From Megamerina dolium (lineage: Eukaryota; Arthropoda; Insecta; Diptera; Megamerinidae), in NCBI GenBank assembly GCA_963854835.1, contig OY978527.1, positions 38,445,040 to 38,509,039 of the forward strand: 64,000 bases of DNA, in the 5' to 3' direction. A program made the position numbers and the translations under genes. The notes below the pieces were generated by a model, which saw nothing but the letters and a program-made list of their open reading frames with translations, was not told where the DNA came from and made no database searches. Positions 36,101 to 48,100 of this stretch are shown here, one piece after another; position 1 is the stretch's first letter; every line of letters starts with the position of its first letter.

Positions 36101-39100
36101 GCTGTGAAAGATCTCTCGGTGAATATGTATGAGGATGAAATTACTGTGTTGCTGGGGCATAATGGTGCTGGTAAAACCACCACTATATCCATGTTGACCG
36201 GCATGTTTCCGCCGACATCCGGAACGGCAATTATTAATGGCAGTGATATACGGTCGAATATGGAGGGCGCACGTATGTCATTGGGTATATGTCCACAGCA
36301 TAATGTGCTCTTCGATGATATGAGCGTAGCAAATCACTTGGTGTTCTTTAGTCGCTTGAAGGGACTGCAGGGCGATGCTGTCAAAAAGGAAGTCGATAAA
36401 TATTTGCGGATGATTGAGTTAGAGGATAAAGCAAATGTGGCATCGTCGAAATTATCGGGTGGCATGAAACGTAAATTATCCATATGTTGTGCCCTCTGTG
36501 GTGACACTAAAGTTGTCTTATGTGATGAACCAAGCTCTGGTATGGATCCGGCAGCCAGACGCCAATTGTGGGATTTATTGCAAGCGGAGAAAATCGGCCG
36601 TACTGTACTATTGACAACACACTTTATGGATGAGGCTGATGTGTTGGGTGATCGCATTGCGATCATGTGTAATGGTGAGCTCAAATGTCATGGTACGTCA
36701 TTTTTCCTCAAAAAGAAATATGGTTCCGGTTATCATTTGGTAAGTCTTAACTTGTCCCTTCGTCACATTCGATTCATTCGAATCATTTATTTAATATATA
36801 GATTTGTGTAAAACGCGATGGTTGTGTTGTGGCCGAGGTGACGGCTCTTTTGAATAAGTATATTCCCGGCATAGAGCCAGAGAGTGATATCGGCACTGAG
36901 CTATCCTATCAATTGCCCGATAGTTTCTCATCAATATTTGAGGAGATGTTTAGAGAATTGGAAGAACAATCGAATGTATTGGATTTAGACGGTTATGGCA
37001 TTGGTATCACCTCGTTGGAAGAGGTGTTTATGAAGGTGGGCGCTGAAGGTGCTAGTGATGGTACACGGAAAAATCATAGTGCCATAATGAATGGTGGTAC
37101 TGGTTATGCCGACGATGATATCGAATCGATACAATGTGAGTATCGAGATGGCTAACTAAAATAATACGTTGATATGAATGAATTTTTGATTGTATTTTCT
37201 TTCAACAGCTGATCGCATTTTTTCAGAGAATAAACGACTTCTTAAAGGTTCCGGTTTATTTTTAAATCAATGGCATGCCATGTTTCTTAAGAAAATTTTG
37301 TATTCGTATCGCAATCTTTTAATATTTTTTGTACAGAACTTCATGCCGATATTCTTTGTTGTTGTCACGATTATCATAACTCGGACGCAGGGTACTTTCA
37401 AAGAATTACCCGCAATGACTGTGAGTTTAAAACAATATCCAATGGGTGTAACCGTATTAGAGCGTGATATGGATCTTACGAATGGTTCACTGGAATCCCA
37501 AATAGCCGAACAATATACGATGATTGGGAACTCTTATGGTCCGCGCTACTCATTTGAGGTGACTGGCAAACAAACATTCAGTCAATATATATTGGAATTG
37601 GGTCGTACAATACAAGTGCGTGTTAATTCACGCTATTTGGCAGCGGCAACAATTTCTAAGGGTCATATAACGGCTTGGCTTAATAATCAACCGCTACACA
37701 CAGCACCACTGACTGTGAATATGGTTCACAATGCAATGGCAAAGTAAGTGCGAGGGGACGAGGGGATGTGTGGGTAAACCTCTTTTTGAAACATTGGATA
37801 TTTATGTTGATTAAAATTGCCAACTATTACTATTTTCATGTAAAGGGCACTAATTGGTCCGGCGACAACGATTTCTGTAACGAACGCACCGTTGCCCTAC
37901 ACAACTGAGACATTATTGAACCAATTGAATACGGGCAACAATTTGGGTACACAATTGGCAACAAACCTCTGCTTTTGTATGTGCTTCGTATCGTCCTTGT
38001 ACATACTCTTTTTGATTAAGGAGCGTGAATCACGTTCAAAATTGTTACAATTTGTGGGTGGCGTTAAAGTTTGGACATTTTGGCTGACGCAACTATTGTG
38101 GGATATGGTCACCTTTACGTTGACATCATTAATTGTAATCATTGTAATAGCATGCTTTCAAGAATCGGGATTTTCAACATTTTCCGAATTGGGTAAGTGA
38201 TATTGTGTGCGGTTGGTAGAGAAAATTTTTATACGAGTACATTAAAAAAATCTCCATGTATGATTTCAGCACGCTATTTTCTTATATTGCTGATATTTGG
38301 CTTTGCTGCGCTTCCCCTCACCTATATCATTTCATTATTCTTCACGGAACCGGCTACTGGATTTGCGCGTATATCAATCTTAAATATATTTGCTGGTAAG
38401 TCCCTGAACTACGTAAATGTTAATTCAATAGCAAACACTCATACTTTAATTGTGTACTTTTATTGTGTACTTCTAACCCAGGTATGGCTCTATTTATTGT
38501 GGTCATCGTAATGTCATTCGATTTTCTCGATACCAAGGACACGGCCGATATGTTACAATGGTTCTTTAGAATATTTCCACATTTCTCATTGGCAATGAGC
38601 TTAAATAAGGTCTACGTGAATGTAGCTACACGTAAAGCGTGTAGTAATCCATTGATAATTGTACTACCTGATAGCTTACGTTGTCAGCTGATGCCCAAAT
38701 GTTGCAGTAAGTGTGAATAATTGTGCATGAGCCAATGGAGACGATTGAGAATTGCGCAACAATTTAATACACTTCAGCTTTTAACATTATCTCTCTGCTT
38801 TGTATTCAGATACAATTCCTTATTTTGCATGGAAAGAACCGGGCATTTTACCAGAAACCATTTATATGGTTGCAACTGCTATATTCTTCTTCTTAATATT
38901 GATTGCTCGTGAATATCGTTTAATAAATGAGTTGATTCATTTTGTACGTCAACGTTTCTGGTAAGTTTAACAAGAGGAATAAGAACGACTGGTATGAATA
39001 TGGTATTTGAAATGAACAAATTAATGTATTTTATAGTAAACCACCACCTCCACCAGACGATGCTCATTTCGATGATGATGTTTTGCGTGAGAAACAACGT

Positions 39101-42100
39101 ATATTGGCAATGTCAAGTGATGAGATTGCTAGTCAAAATTTAGTCTTGGATCGTGTTACCAAATATTATGGTAATTTCTTGGCAGTAAATCAAATATCGT
39201 TATGTGTTCGACAGTGAGTATTAGTTGTAGTAGTTGTCCAAAAAAATGATTGACAGTTGGACTTTTGTAGCAATGAATGCTTTGGTCTATTGGGCGTAAA
39301 TGGTGCAGGTAAAACGTCAACATTCAAAATGATGACCGGTGATGAACGCATTACATATGGCTCCGCTTATGTAAAAGGCATGGATCTGGAAACAGAAATG
39401 AATAGTGTCTATAAAGTGATTGGTTATTGTCCACAATTTGATGCATTACTTGACGATCTAACTGGGCGTGAAACAATGAGAATGTTTTGTCTATTACGCG
39501 GTGTTCCACGTCAACGTACCAATCAGATATGCGAAGATTTGGCACGCTCGTTTGGTTTTTTCCGGCACTTGGATAAAGTGACAAAGGCATATAGCGGTGG
39601 CAATAAACGTAAATTGAGTACGGCTATTGCGGTTATTGGTAGTCCATCGGTTATATATTTGGATGAGCCAACAACTGGTATGGATCCGGCGGCAAGAAGA
39701 CAATTATGGAATATGGTATGTCGTATACGTGATTCGGGTAAATCGATTGTTTTGACATCGCATAGCATGGAAGAGTGCGAGGCATTGTGTACACGTTTGG
39801 CTATCATGGTGAATGGCGAATTTAAATGCATTGGTTCGACACAACATCTAAAGAATAAATTCTCCAAAGGCTTAATACTAAAGGTTAAACTCCAACGGAA
39901 TACGGAATTGGAGAAGCGCATCTCCAAAAGGTATGTTATTCACATTAATAAACTTGTGAGCGATTTACATTATTGTACAATTTATGTTATTTGCATTTGC
40001 AGCAGTTTCAATTATACGGATAATGAACGTTTAATACCGGCACAAATGATACAACAGGATATTCATAATTTAAAAGCATTTGTTGAGCGTGAATTTTCCG
40101 AAGCCATTTTACAGTAAGCTATATCCATACATACGCATATAATTTATATTGACTGTATGCATGAATTGTGAGATATTTTGTTTTTTCTTTTGCTACTTAG
40201 GGAAGAATACCAAGGCATTTTAACATTTTACATTCCATTGTCGGGTATAAAATGGTCGAAAATTTTCGGTTTAATGGAGCGTAATCGCGATAAGTTGAAT
40301 GTTGAGGACTATTCCATTAGTCAGACAACATTGGAGGAGATTTTCTTGGAGTTCGCCAAGTTTCAGCGTGAAGATCCACGTGCCGCCAAGTAAGTTGATC
40401 CTATTTTTTATACTAATATGCATCTATATTTAGTATTTACAACTACGTATATTGCATACGTGCATAAATGTATTGTGAAGAGTTGGGCAAAACGTTATAC
40501 CTACCTATTTCTGTTACATTGATAAATAATTACGGTTTAAATTAGGAATTTAAATTTCATCGTTAATAGAATTGTGAAAAATTCTACAAAATGAAAGAAT
40601 TATAGTTAATTCAATATATAATACATACGTTAGAATCAAGTAGAATCGCAGATATTTGTTATTAGGTACATATGATTTTTGTTCGAGCTCAGAATACAAA
40701 AGTTACCACTACTTAATACCTCCCATATAATTTAATGGATCTATCATGATCCCTTTTTTCAAATTGTAAGCTTTAAAATACTAAAAAAAAACCGTATCAA
40801 TGCCTTTATGAACTTTCCCGATATAATCATTACGAATCATCGAATTTGAGTTCATTTACGATTCGAGAAGGAATTGATTATAGACTATTGTTTACGCTAT
40901 CTCCAAAACATACGCAAACATTTCGACGACGCACACTTTCTCGAATCTGTAACGAGCTTGCTAAAAAGTATGCTATGAAATTTAGAGTAATTTTTGATAG
41001 TTATTTTCGAAGCAAAAATGTTCAATAATGCAATAATTCAAATATTTTATTGTGCAGGGTGATTTTTTAAGAGCCTTCGGATTTGATTAAAAAAAAAAAA
41101 ACACAACAAAAAATTAGAGAAATGTATGAAATCTTTATTTGAATCGATAGAACGATCTATATAATTCAATGTTTAAAGATGATTTCATGTAAATGTTGAC
41201 CGCGGCTGCGTCTCATATGGTTCATACGCTGGGTCCAATTTTGGAATACTCTCTTCAACATATCGGCCGCCACTTCAGCAATAAATACTTCAATATTGGC
41301 TTCCAATGCGTCAACCGTTACGGGTTTGTCGCTATAGAGATGAGCCTTAACATAGCCCCACAAAAAATAGACTAAAGGCGTTAAATCGCACAATCTAGAT
41401 GGCCAATTGACCGGCCCCAAACGTTAAATAAACTGTTCACCGAACTGGCCTCTCAATTGGGCCATTGTGCTGTATGGCATATAGCACCATCTTGTTCAAA
41501 CCACATGTCAGCCAAGTCCAGCTCATCCATTTTGGGCAAAAAAAAGTTTGTAATCATCGCACGGTAGCACTCGACATTCACAGTAACGTTCCTGCCTTTG
41601 AAAAAGTACGATCTAATGATGCCATCGGCCCATAATCCACACCAAACAGTGTATTTTACGGGATACGTTGGCAGTTCTTGCAATACTTCTGGCTGCTCTT
41701 CACACCAAATACGGCAATATTGATTGTTCACGTGAATGCAAGAAAGTGCACAATGCAATTTCTTAACCGAGCATGAATTTTGATAATAAAATTCAATAAT
41801 CTGCAAGCCCTGTTCGTTGTAAGTCGATTCATGGTTAAATTATAGACCAAACTGGACATGTTTGACAGTAACATGTTACACGAAAACAGCTGAGCTGCCA
41901 AAAACAGCGTTGCTAAAAAATCACCCTGTATTTAATTATTATAGTGATAGTAATTCGAACTTACATACTTTGTTGTTGTTGTTGTACCGGCAAAAATACG
42001 AAAATTATTGGTTTTGTTCTCGTACAAAGTATTTCCGTATTCTGTTGAGGTGAATGGAACTTCGTCGGCCACGTGGTCGAGTGCTTCCGGGACATACACA

Positions 42101-43169
42101 CATCCATTCTTGGGAAGCGTTGTTGTTGTAGGAACAAAAATACGGAAATTCTTTGTTTTGTTTCCGTACAAAGCACTTCCATATTCTGACCTGTACCTGG
42201 CGTAAGGGTTACCTTAATCACGAAGACGGTTCCCCCGGAGTGAGGCTTGGCCAATGCACTTAGGATCAGTTGACCTCCGTGATTATTCGTAATGCGAATA
42301 ACTCGTGCGTGTAAATTTTTTCAGCCGGGGTTGGCGTACGCGCCGTCCCGACAAAAAAAAAACATACTTTAATATGCGATAGCTTGAAAGACATTCACTC
42401 AAAAATATGTTACACTAGCGATAAAACTTTCGAGAATTACTCGTTTTCAACGATAGTAGCAATATTTCGAGAAACCTTCGAAAATTGTTCGAATTTTGCG
42501 ATAGTCCTTAAAAGCTTATCATATCGATTTTATACAATGGCCGTCGCTGAAACAAATATTCATTTTGAAGGGTTGAATAAAAATTGCCAAGAAAGATGTT
42601 TTAAAACTAATCGGGTTCACGAACAAGATTTCTGTTTCAATTATAAGCTTCAATTATAAGTAGAATTGTGGTGGATTTGATTTTCTAAGCAATGTCTACC
42701 AAGCCAGCTCTTGTATTATGATGCACAATATATTTATGCAGCTATATGCAATTTTTTAATATTATTTTAATTTTGTTCATCACTAACAATTCATTTAATT
42801 TGTATTTTATTTTTAGTTGAAATACATACAATGTAGTTGAATAGTTTAATTTAATCCAATCAGACATATGCACATACATACGAGTATGTGTAGTTGCGAA
42901 ATAATCCACGTTTAATCCTATCACCAGCTATGCTTTTACATGATTTTCGCTTGCACAATTAACAACTTACATAATCTACCTAAGCTATTAACACAACACT
43001 TTACAGACAAGTATATTTATACCATCGATTGTTATTTTCACGTTTTATTTGAATATTATATTTTACATTTAAGTTAATTTTTTTTTTCTATTTTTTTTTT
43101 TGCTTTCAAAAAGAAATTCGCAGTGTTGTGGACTATCAAAGTGTTGGCAAGCTTGAGGAAGGAGCTTAA
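27139..43169 (+). CDS. ABCA-family full lipid transporter, intact (CG1718/ABCA3-like)
   Basis: Exons: 27139-27350, 34589-35183, 35264-35407, 35465-36739, 36802-37135, 37209-37743, 37846-38192, 38270-38395, 38482-38706, 38810-38960, 39037-39213, 39271-39930, 40003-40113, 40201-40389, 43124-43169. They sum to 5,127 nt, in frame, 1,708 residues; all junctions are GT-AG. Start ATG has A at -3 and G at +4. Layout is TM1 (about 28-46), large exoplasmic domain, TM2-6, NBD1, second TM block, NBD2, C-terminal regulatory tail. NBD1: Walker A GHNGAGKTT 548-556, Q595, signature LSGGM 647-651, Walker B D671-E672, H703. NBD2: Walker A GVNGAGKT 1382-1389, Q1429, YSGGN 1481-1485, D1505-E1506, H1538. All motifs are canonical, so ATP-driven membrane lipid export or flipping is expected from the family; the substrate is unknown. 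The last 16-codon exon after a 2.7 kb intron is the least certain part: without it, AAG-TAA stops at 40393. Confidence 0.93.
27960..29037 (+). mobile_element. mariner element in ABCA intron 1
   Basis: TA-flanked terminal repeats share GTCCCAGAA-TACCCGACCT. Plus strand 28143 onward encodes a transposase start (HRHVIQYFHLKSLSPMNIKA, then HTH VRQLGEITGISKSAIHRIL). A frameshift at the A-run near 28372-28380 and many later stops kill it. It lies in sense orientation inside the 7.2 kb intron. Confidence 0.85.
29813..30475. mobile_element. foldback/MITE element with repeated and inverted modules
   Basis: Ends TTAGGGTGGTC and GACCACCCTAA. Modules such as GGTGTCGCACAGGG(G/A)TCAA and GACTCAAAAAATTTAA occur in direct order twice on the left (near 29935 and 30080). 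They then occur inverted on the right (near 30205 and 30330), each with GATATCACATAT-like sequence. No coding. Can fold into a large hairpin; lies in ABCA intron 1. Confidence 0.75.
30977..31039 (+). other. candidate 63-nt cassette exon in ABCA intron 1
   Basis: A stop-free 63-nt segment lies between a CATATTTCAG acceptor and a CAAG/GTAAAT donor. Its phases exactly fit between exon 1 (ends CA) and exon 2 (starts G), adding 21 residues (AFIIKSTRMTAFMKAFMSKS plus one). Vertebrate ABCA3-type proteins have no counterpart, and the join without it aligns well. It is optional at best and possibly chance. Confidence 0.3.
31968..33720 (+). mobile_element. mariner element split by a LINE insertion
   Basis: N-terminal half at 31968-32224 (LLHYNMKKKASESHRFLGEV, then FKSDNFDLEVEERSGVPPK). 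C-terminal half at 33173-33690 across frames (DEDPSQTQDELAKTLRVTQL; RIATVVEKWVHYDNPKCRAT, where the first catalytic Asp, TGDEKWVHY in relatives, is lost; VWWDQQGVVYFELLKSGQTI). The C-terminal catalytic region is not visible. The insertion between VPPK and FADEVLEA is the LINE tail at 32225-33172. Dead. Confidence 0.8.
32225..33172 (-). mobile_element. 5'-truncated non-LTR retrotransposon with TAA tail, RNase H end
   Basis: On the minus strand it begins in an RNase H domain (EIYAIDRC, then ILTDSQAAIKALKLNKFG, and LWVPGH) interrupted by two stops. It continues into an open 163-codon end with RIITGLLTGYCRLNYYLTKL and a C-x2-C-x4-H type finger (ICRHCKEKNETAKHVLGTCP). It ends in (TAA)n, seen as TTATTATTATTATTA at 32225-32240. 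The (TAA)n tail is typical of I-clade LINEs, but the clade is inferred. Confidence 0.8.
33721..34588 (+). other. rest of ABCA intron 1
   Basis: AT-rich intronic DNA without further recognisable elements. A CT-rich microsatellite (CTCTCTCTATCTCTCTC) at about 34547-34570 precedes the exon 2 acceptor and may serve as an extended polypyrimidine tract. Confidence 0.6.
41055..41928 (-). mobile_element. rosa-like transposon in ABCA intron 14, internally deleted
   Basis: Both CAGGGTGATTTTTT / AAAAAATCACCCTG ends are present, but the length is 874 bp against 1,214 bp for the copy at 52436. The minus strand keeps the transposase start region (LQIIEFYYQNSCSVKKLH), the WCGLWADGIIRSYFFKGRNV segment, ELDLADMWFEQDGAICHTAQ and the SRLCDLTPLVYFLWGYVKAH end. 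The N-terminal DNA-binding part is joined directly to the middle. The final PLD is PLV. Inactive. Confidence 0.85.
41940..42360. repeat. duplicated block in ABCA intron 14
   Basis: Two related units (41975-42050 and 42120-42190) share GTTGTTGTTGTA, CAAAAATACG.AAATT, TGGTTTTGTT-like and CGTACAAAG.A.TTCC. They are followed by GC-richer sequence ending in CCGTCCCG and an A-run. Looks like a retroelement end, but the family is not recognised. Confidence 0.45.
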
Positions 43170-45123
43170 TAACCAAGACACAATAATCAGAATGTATAAA
43201 ATCATTAAAGAACGGGTGATACAATTACAATTCTTAAAGGATATAACAATCAGTATATTTTAAGAGAAAGAGAAAGAAAGAGAGAGAGGTGGATTGCATG
43301 TGTGTTTGTACTTTTCTATATATGTATGTACTTATGTATTATTTGTAAAATTATACATTAGAAAAAATTCATATAAATTAGCAAAATGTAGTCTATAATT
43401 TAAGGGTAAAGCAATTTTAATTAATAATATTAAATTGTGATAAATAATTTTATTTCTCCCATATGATATTGATACATAAATATCTATGTATTAAAGAATT
43501 AGCGAACAAATATTATTGCAATGTGAATACTGAACGTTAAGAAAATTTATTTATGTACTTTAGGGTGGAGTGATCTTGTATGTAGATTATTATTATTATT
43601 ATTTTTGATTTTATAATGGAATAAAAATTAGTTTATAAAATATTATGTTCATGTGATGACGTTTTGAGGCATTTCAATAAAATAAAAAATACAAAATAAA
43701 AAATTATTACATTTTATAGTACTTGTACATACAAATTTTATATTATATATGGAATAAAACATGCTCTTTAATATGAAAAGGTTTGATTTTAGTAATGTTG
43801 GGGGTAGCAAATCATTTTTTATGAATTTTATTTTATTTTTGAGCTAAAATATTGACTTTCTACACTTACATATATGCAAATTGTTGCAAAACATAATACG
43901 TTTTTCACTCCAACTTAATGTACATAGTGTATAAGTATTGGTTTCCCTTCTTTAAAAGTGATTTATCTAGTTTACATATACTATATTATTTGCAAAAAAT
44001 TTTTTTAAATCTTAAGTTAATTAATAATTTTAATTTAATTCCTGTTAATATTCTACAATAATTATATTACAAAAAAAAAAAAAAACCAAGTATAAGGTGC
44101 CTTACAGAAACTGACAACTTGTCACAAAAAAGCAAAAAATGGTTATTTTATTTTGTATATAACTAAATTGAAACTGGTACTACTGCCTCTATTCAAAATA
44201 TGTATTAATATGTTATATTTACAATTCTCTCAATATTGTGACCATGACTGCTTAATCAGCCAGTTTTCTTTACCATTGAATATGACCTGGTTAAACCTAG
44301 AAGAGATATAACACAATTGTATGTACTTCATTAGAGTATCATCGTGAAATTAATCCAGCTAATAATAATAAGATTATAATAAAAGCGTAATTATTTCCAA
44401 ATAACTACATATTTTCGGAAATTATTAGTGAAAAATATATTATGCCATTATTTTTTGGATTAATCAATGTTGTATTTTCTCTCTATCAATGTATTCTATT
44501 TATATATTCATAATTCGAGGGGCTATTTTAATTATGTTTAACATGCATCAGTACTTTGCCTTAGTGAAATTAAAATGTACTTACTTTTGAAGGTATATCA
44601 TATGTTTGATGAGAAGCTTAGCTTGAATCATTTTTATTTTTTATTATTATTATTGTAAGTAGGTAAGACCAAAATATGACCAAAATAAAGTATATGATTG
44701 AATGAAAATCGTATTTTGTAAATGTCAAGTGTAAAGGCATATTTTGGTCGTTACTGGATTGATATGGTGTCGTGACTATATAAATATATATAAATAGGAG
44801 TATATGTACTTTTAAATGTAAACAAACGATAAATTAAAATTCTAATCATTTCTGTTTGTTTTTCTTATTATATATACATATGTATGTACAATATATTGTA
44901 TATATATTTATTGAATTATTTTTACGATTAAATTATTTTAAGAAAAAAAAAAAAACGAGAATCCAAATAAATGTGTAAAATATTGTAAAATTTCATTCTG
45001 TAGGAAATTCAATATGAATATGGTAAAACATGTCGCTACTAATGGTAGTCCATTCTTTGTGAATTTAGTTGAAACTGTAAGTAGAAAATTGAATAAAATC
45101 GATTATTTCGACTAATTAACTAA
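43170..45123. other. shared 3' intergenic space between two convergent ABCA genes
   Basis: 1.95 kb of AT-rich DNA between the two stop codons. A poly(A) signal AATAAA at 43619 could serve the + gene, and minus-strand AATAAA near 44905 the other. No third gene seen. Confidence 0.5.
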
Positions 45124-48100
45124 TTAATGTCTAGCATACGATTGATGTTTGAATTCTTCTTCGGCACAATCCATGAATACAAATGTTAATGTCGAACGTG
45201 TTATACAAAAATGTTCAATATTTAAATTGAATGTATTACGTCTGATATTCTTAAATATACGCGATATTGATGTATGCTCCAATGGTAAAAGATATATGAT
45301 AACGTGTCCAACACGATTTCTAATAAATTTATAAAGTCGAATAATTGAAATAATCATATTTAAGTAGTATATTTCATGCTATAAGTAAATAGAAGAGAAA
45401 TGGAATCATCATGGAAAACATACATGTAAAGTTACATTTTTTTTGGGGGAGAAGCAAATTTTATTCAGGTAATTTAATTAATTACAATTTTATTTTGTTA
45501 ATCTAAGTAGTCTACAGGTACCCAACTAGGGCGCTGCATGACGATATTGACATCAAAAGCAATAATACTTGAGTCATTAAGCGTATTTCTGCTGTTACAA
45601 CAACAACCACAGAAGCTCGGTCAAGATTCTTTATATTAAAATAAAACCAGCCCACCGTTGCTTAGTAGAACTCTCCGAAGTATTGAATTTATTATGTTAA
45701 AAGGTCTTCATCAAGATAATTGGGCAAATCCAGTTAATAAACTATTTACTATTTGTAAATTTTCGGTTTATTTTTTTCAAATTTCAACTGCCAAAGAAAA
45801 ATGATTTCAAGATTTGTCTAAGACGAAGGATGATTGATGGGATGACTGATGAGTTACGTGCTCCATATGTGTAGCTGTCTTGTGATGCAACTGCAATCTC
45901 TACAATTACAACGATAAACGCATGCAAACGCACACGATTGGTATATCGTCATATGTATTCGATTTTCATGATATTGGAATAACTAAAAATGTAATATGGT
46001 CCGGACGGAGCTTGCATAAATTAAATTTTCTTACATTTAACATATTGTTACCTTTTCTAGGATGAACTAGCCAGAAATTGTATCGCTTTACAGGTTCTTC
46101 CTGCATTTGCAAGATTGAGTACCTCCATAGAGCACCTGTAAGCTAGTAATAAGGGGAAGAGGCAGACAGACAGTACAAATGATCGGTGGGCACGCAAGAC
46201 TGGCCATAGCTGGACTGGAAACGCACAAAAAGTCTCCTCACTCTAAATAGATATATGTTGAGTCATAATAGGAGTTCTTGCAAGTCACTGCGTTCTCGGA
46301 ACACATGCTAGAAGATTACGATTAGGTCACTTAATGCGTGACTTCTGCAGAAGCACCAAGGATGAAGAAGAAGAGTAACAATTAGGATTTTATATACATT
46401 CTCCTGGGTGCCGTAGCTCAGTGGTTAGTGTGTTGGCCTTCTGATCTGTAGGCCGTGGTTCAATCCCCGGCTTATGCATAACAAATTTAATATCGAAATG
46501 ATTTTCTTTCGAACGGTACGCACCTCTAGCTTCTAAAAGAACTCTGTGACAAAGCTCAGAAAAAGTGATGTCGCAGGGGTTCTGCCGTTCGGAACCGGCT
46601 AAAATAAGTAGGTCCCTTATAATACTGTCCAAAATTTAACACGCACAACAGTAATGGAGCCCTTTGGGGCTTTAAGTGCCACATATTTATTTTTATTTTT
46701 ATGACGTCATGACAATGGACTTCGTCTGAAGAACACCATGGTGGACCTTTATGCGAATAAGGTTATGGCAACAGTTTTTGGGATACGCACGGTGTCATTT
46801 TTTACAATATTTGTGAAAAGGGTAAAGCGATTATTGGAGCACATTATAGAGAGTTGTTTGATCGATTCGAAGCCGAGTGGAAGCAAAAACCACCGCGTTT
46901 GGCCGGCAAAAATGTTATTTTCCACCAGTACAAAACACCGTTTCACAAGTCGCCAGTAGTGTTGTCAAAATGGCATGAATTAGATGACGAATTGCTCCTT
47001 CGCCCATCATGTTCTCCAGATTTAACACCTGCAACTGTTTTCTGTTTCCAAATATGATAAAATATCATGGCTGTAAGAGATTTCAATAAACAGAGGTCGT
47101 TGATGAAACAAACGGCTATTTGGATGGCCTCGAGATTTATTATGTAATTTGGAGGGCATACAAAAATTGTAGAAACGTAGAGCTAAGTGTAATAGGCTAA
47201 AAGGAGACTTTGCTGAAAAATAGGATGCTTTATATTTGAATTTTCACGATCCTATTAGCCCTTTAATTGGTACATGATTATTATGTAGTACTTACTTCAA
47301 AAAAGAATTTGGATATTCGTTCTCCATAAATGTGGCCAATTTTAAAAACATCACTGTATCACGACGAGTTATTGGTTTCAATTTAATCTTGAGCAAATAA
47401 CCGTTTGCATATTTTTCGCACAATTCTTGCGCTGTACCAATTGCCAACAGATTACCATGTGATAATATTGCCAAACGATCGCAGACACATTCTAACTCCA
47501 TCATATTCAAAGAACCCAACACGATCGATTGGCCACGCGAACGCAGATAAGTGATAATATTCCAGAGCAGACGTCTTCCTGCTAAATCTATATTCATTGA
47601 TGGTTCATCCAGATATACAACATCCGGATTGCCTATGATCGCAATTGCAAAGCTCAAACGTCTCTTGGTGCCTGCACTCAAATGTCTAATGATCGTATTG
47701 AAATGTGTATAGAAACTAAGCAGTTTCGATAAGCTCTCCGTAAATTTGGGGATCTTTTGCTTTTGTATACCACGTAATAGACACAGTATTCGTAGTACTT
47801 CCTTGGCTGTGTAATACTCTGGTAAGGCGAATTCATATTGTGGACAATAGCCGATATGTTTATGCATTTCGGTAATATTCTGCTTTAGGCTGATGCCTGA
47901 GACATAGACCGATCCAAAGCTTAATTGTGCGGCGCCGGTAAGTAGGTTGAGAATAATCGTTTTACCAGCGCCATTAATACCGGTAAGACCGAAACATTCA
48001 CCTCTACAGGATAAAAGTATGAGCTATGGTAGCTGTAGCATGTTTATACTTACCTTTCCACCAAAAAATATAGGCTACGTATAGCAGATATATCGCCGAA

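Noticed and set aside
39351..39927. Minus-strand frames opposite NBD2 of the intact ABCA gene
   Set aside because: Antisense shadows; the plus strand carries the complete, motif-rich domain.
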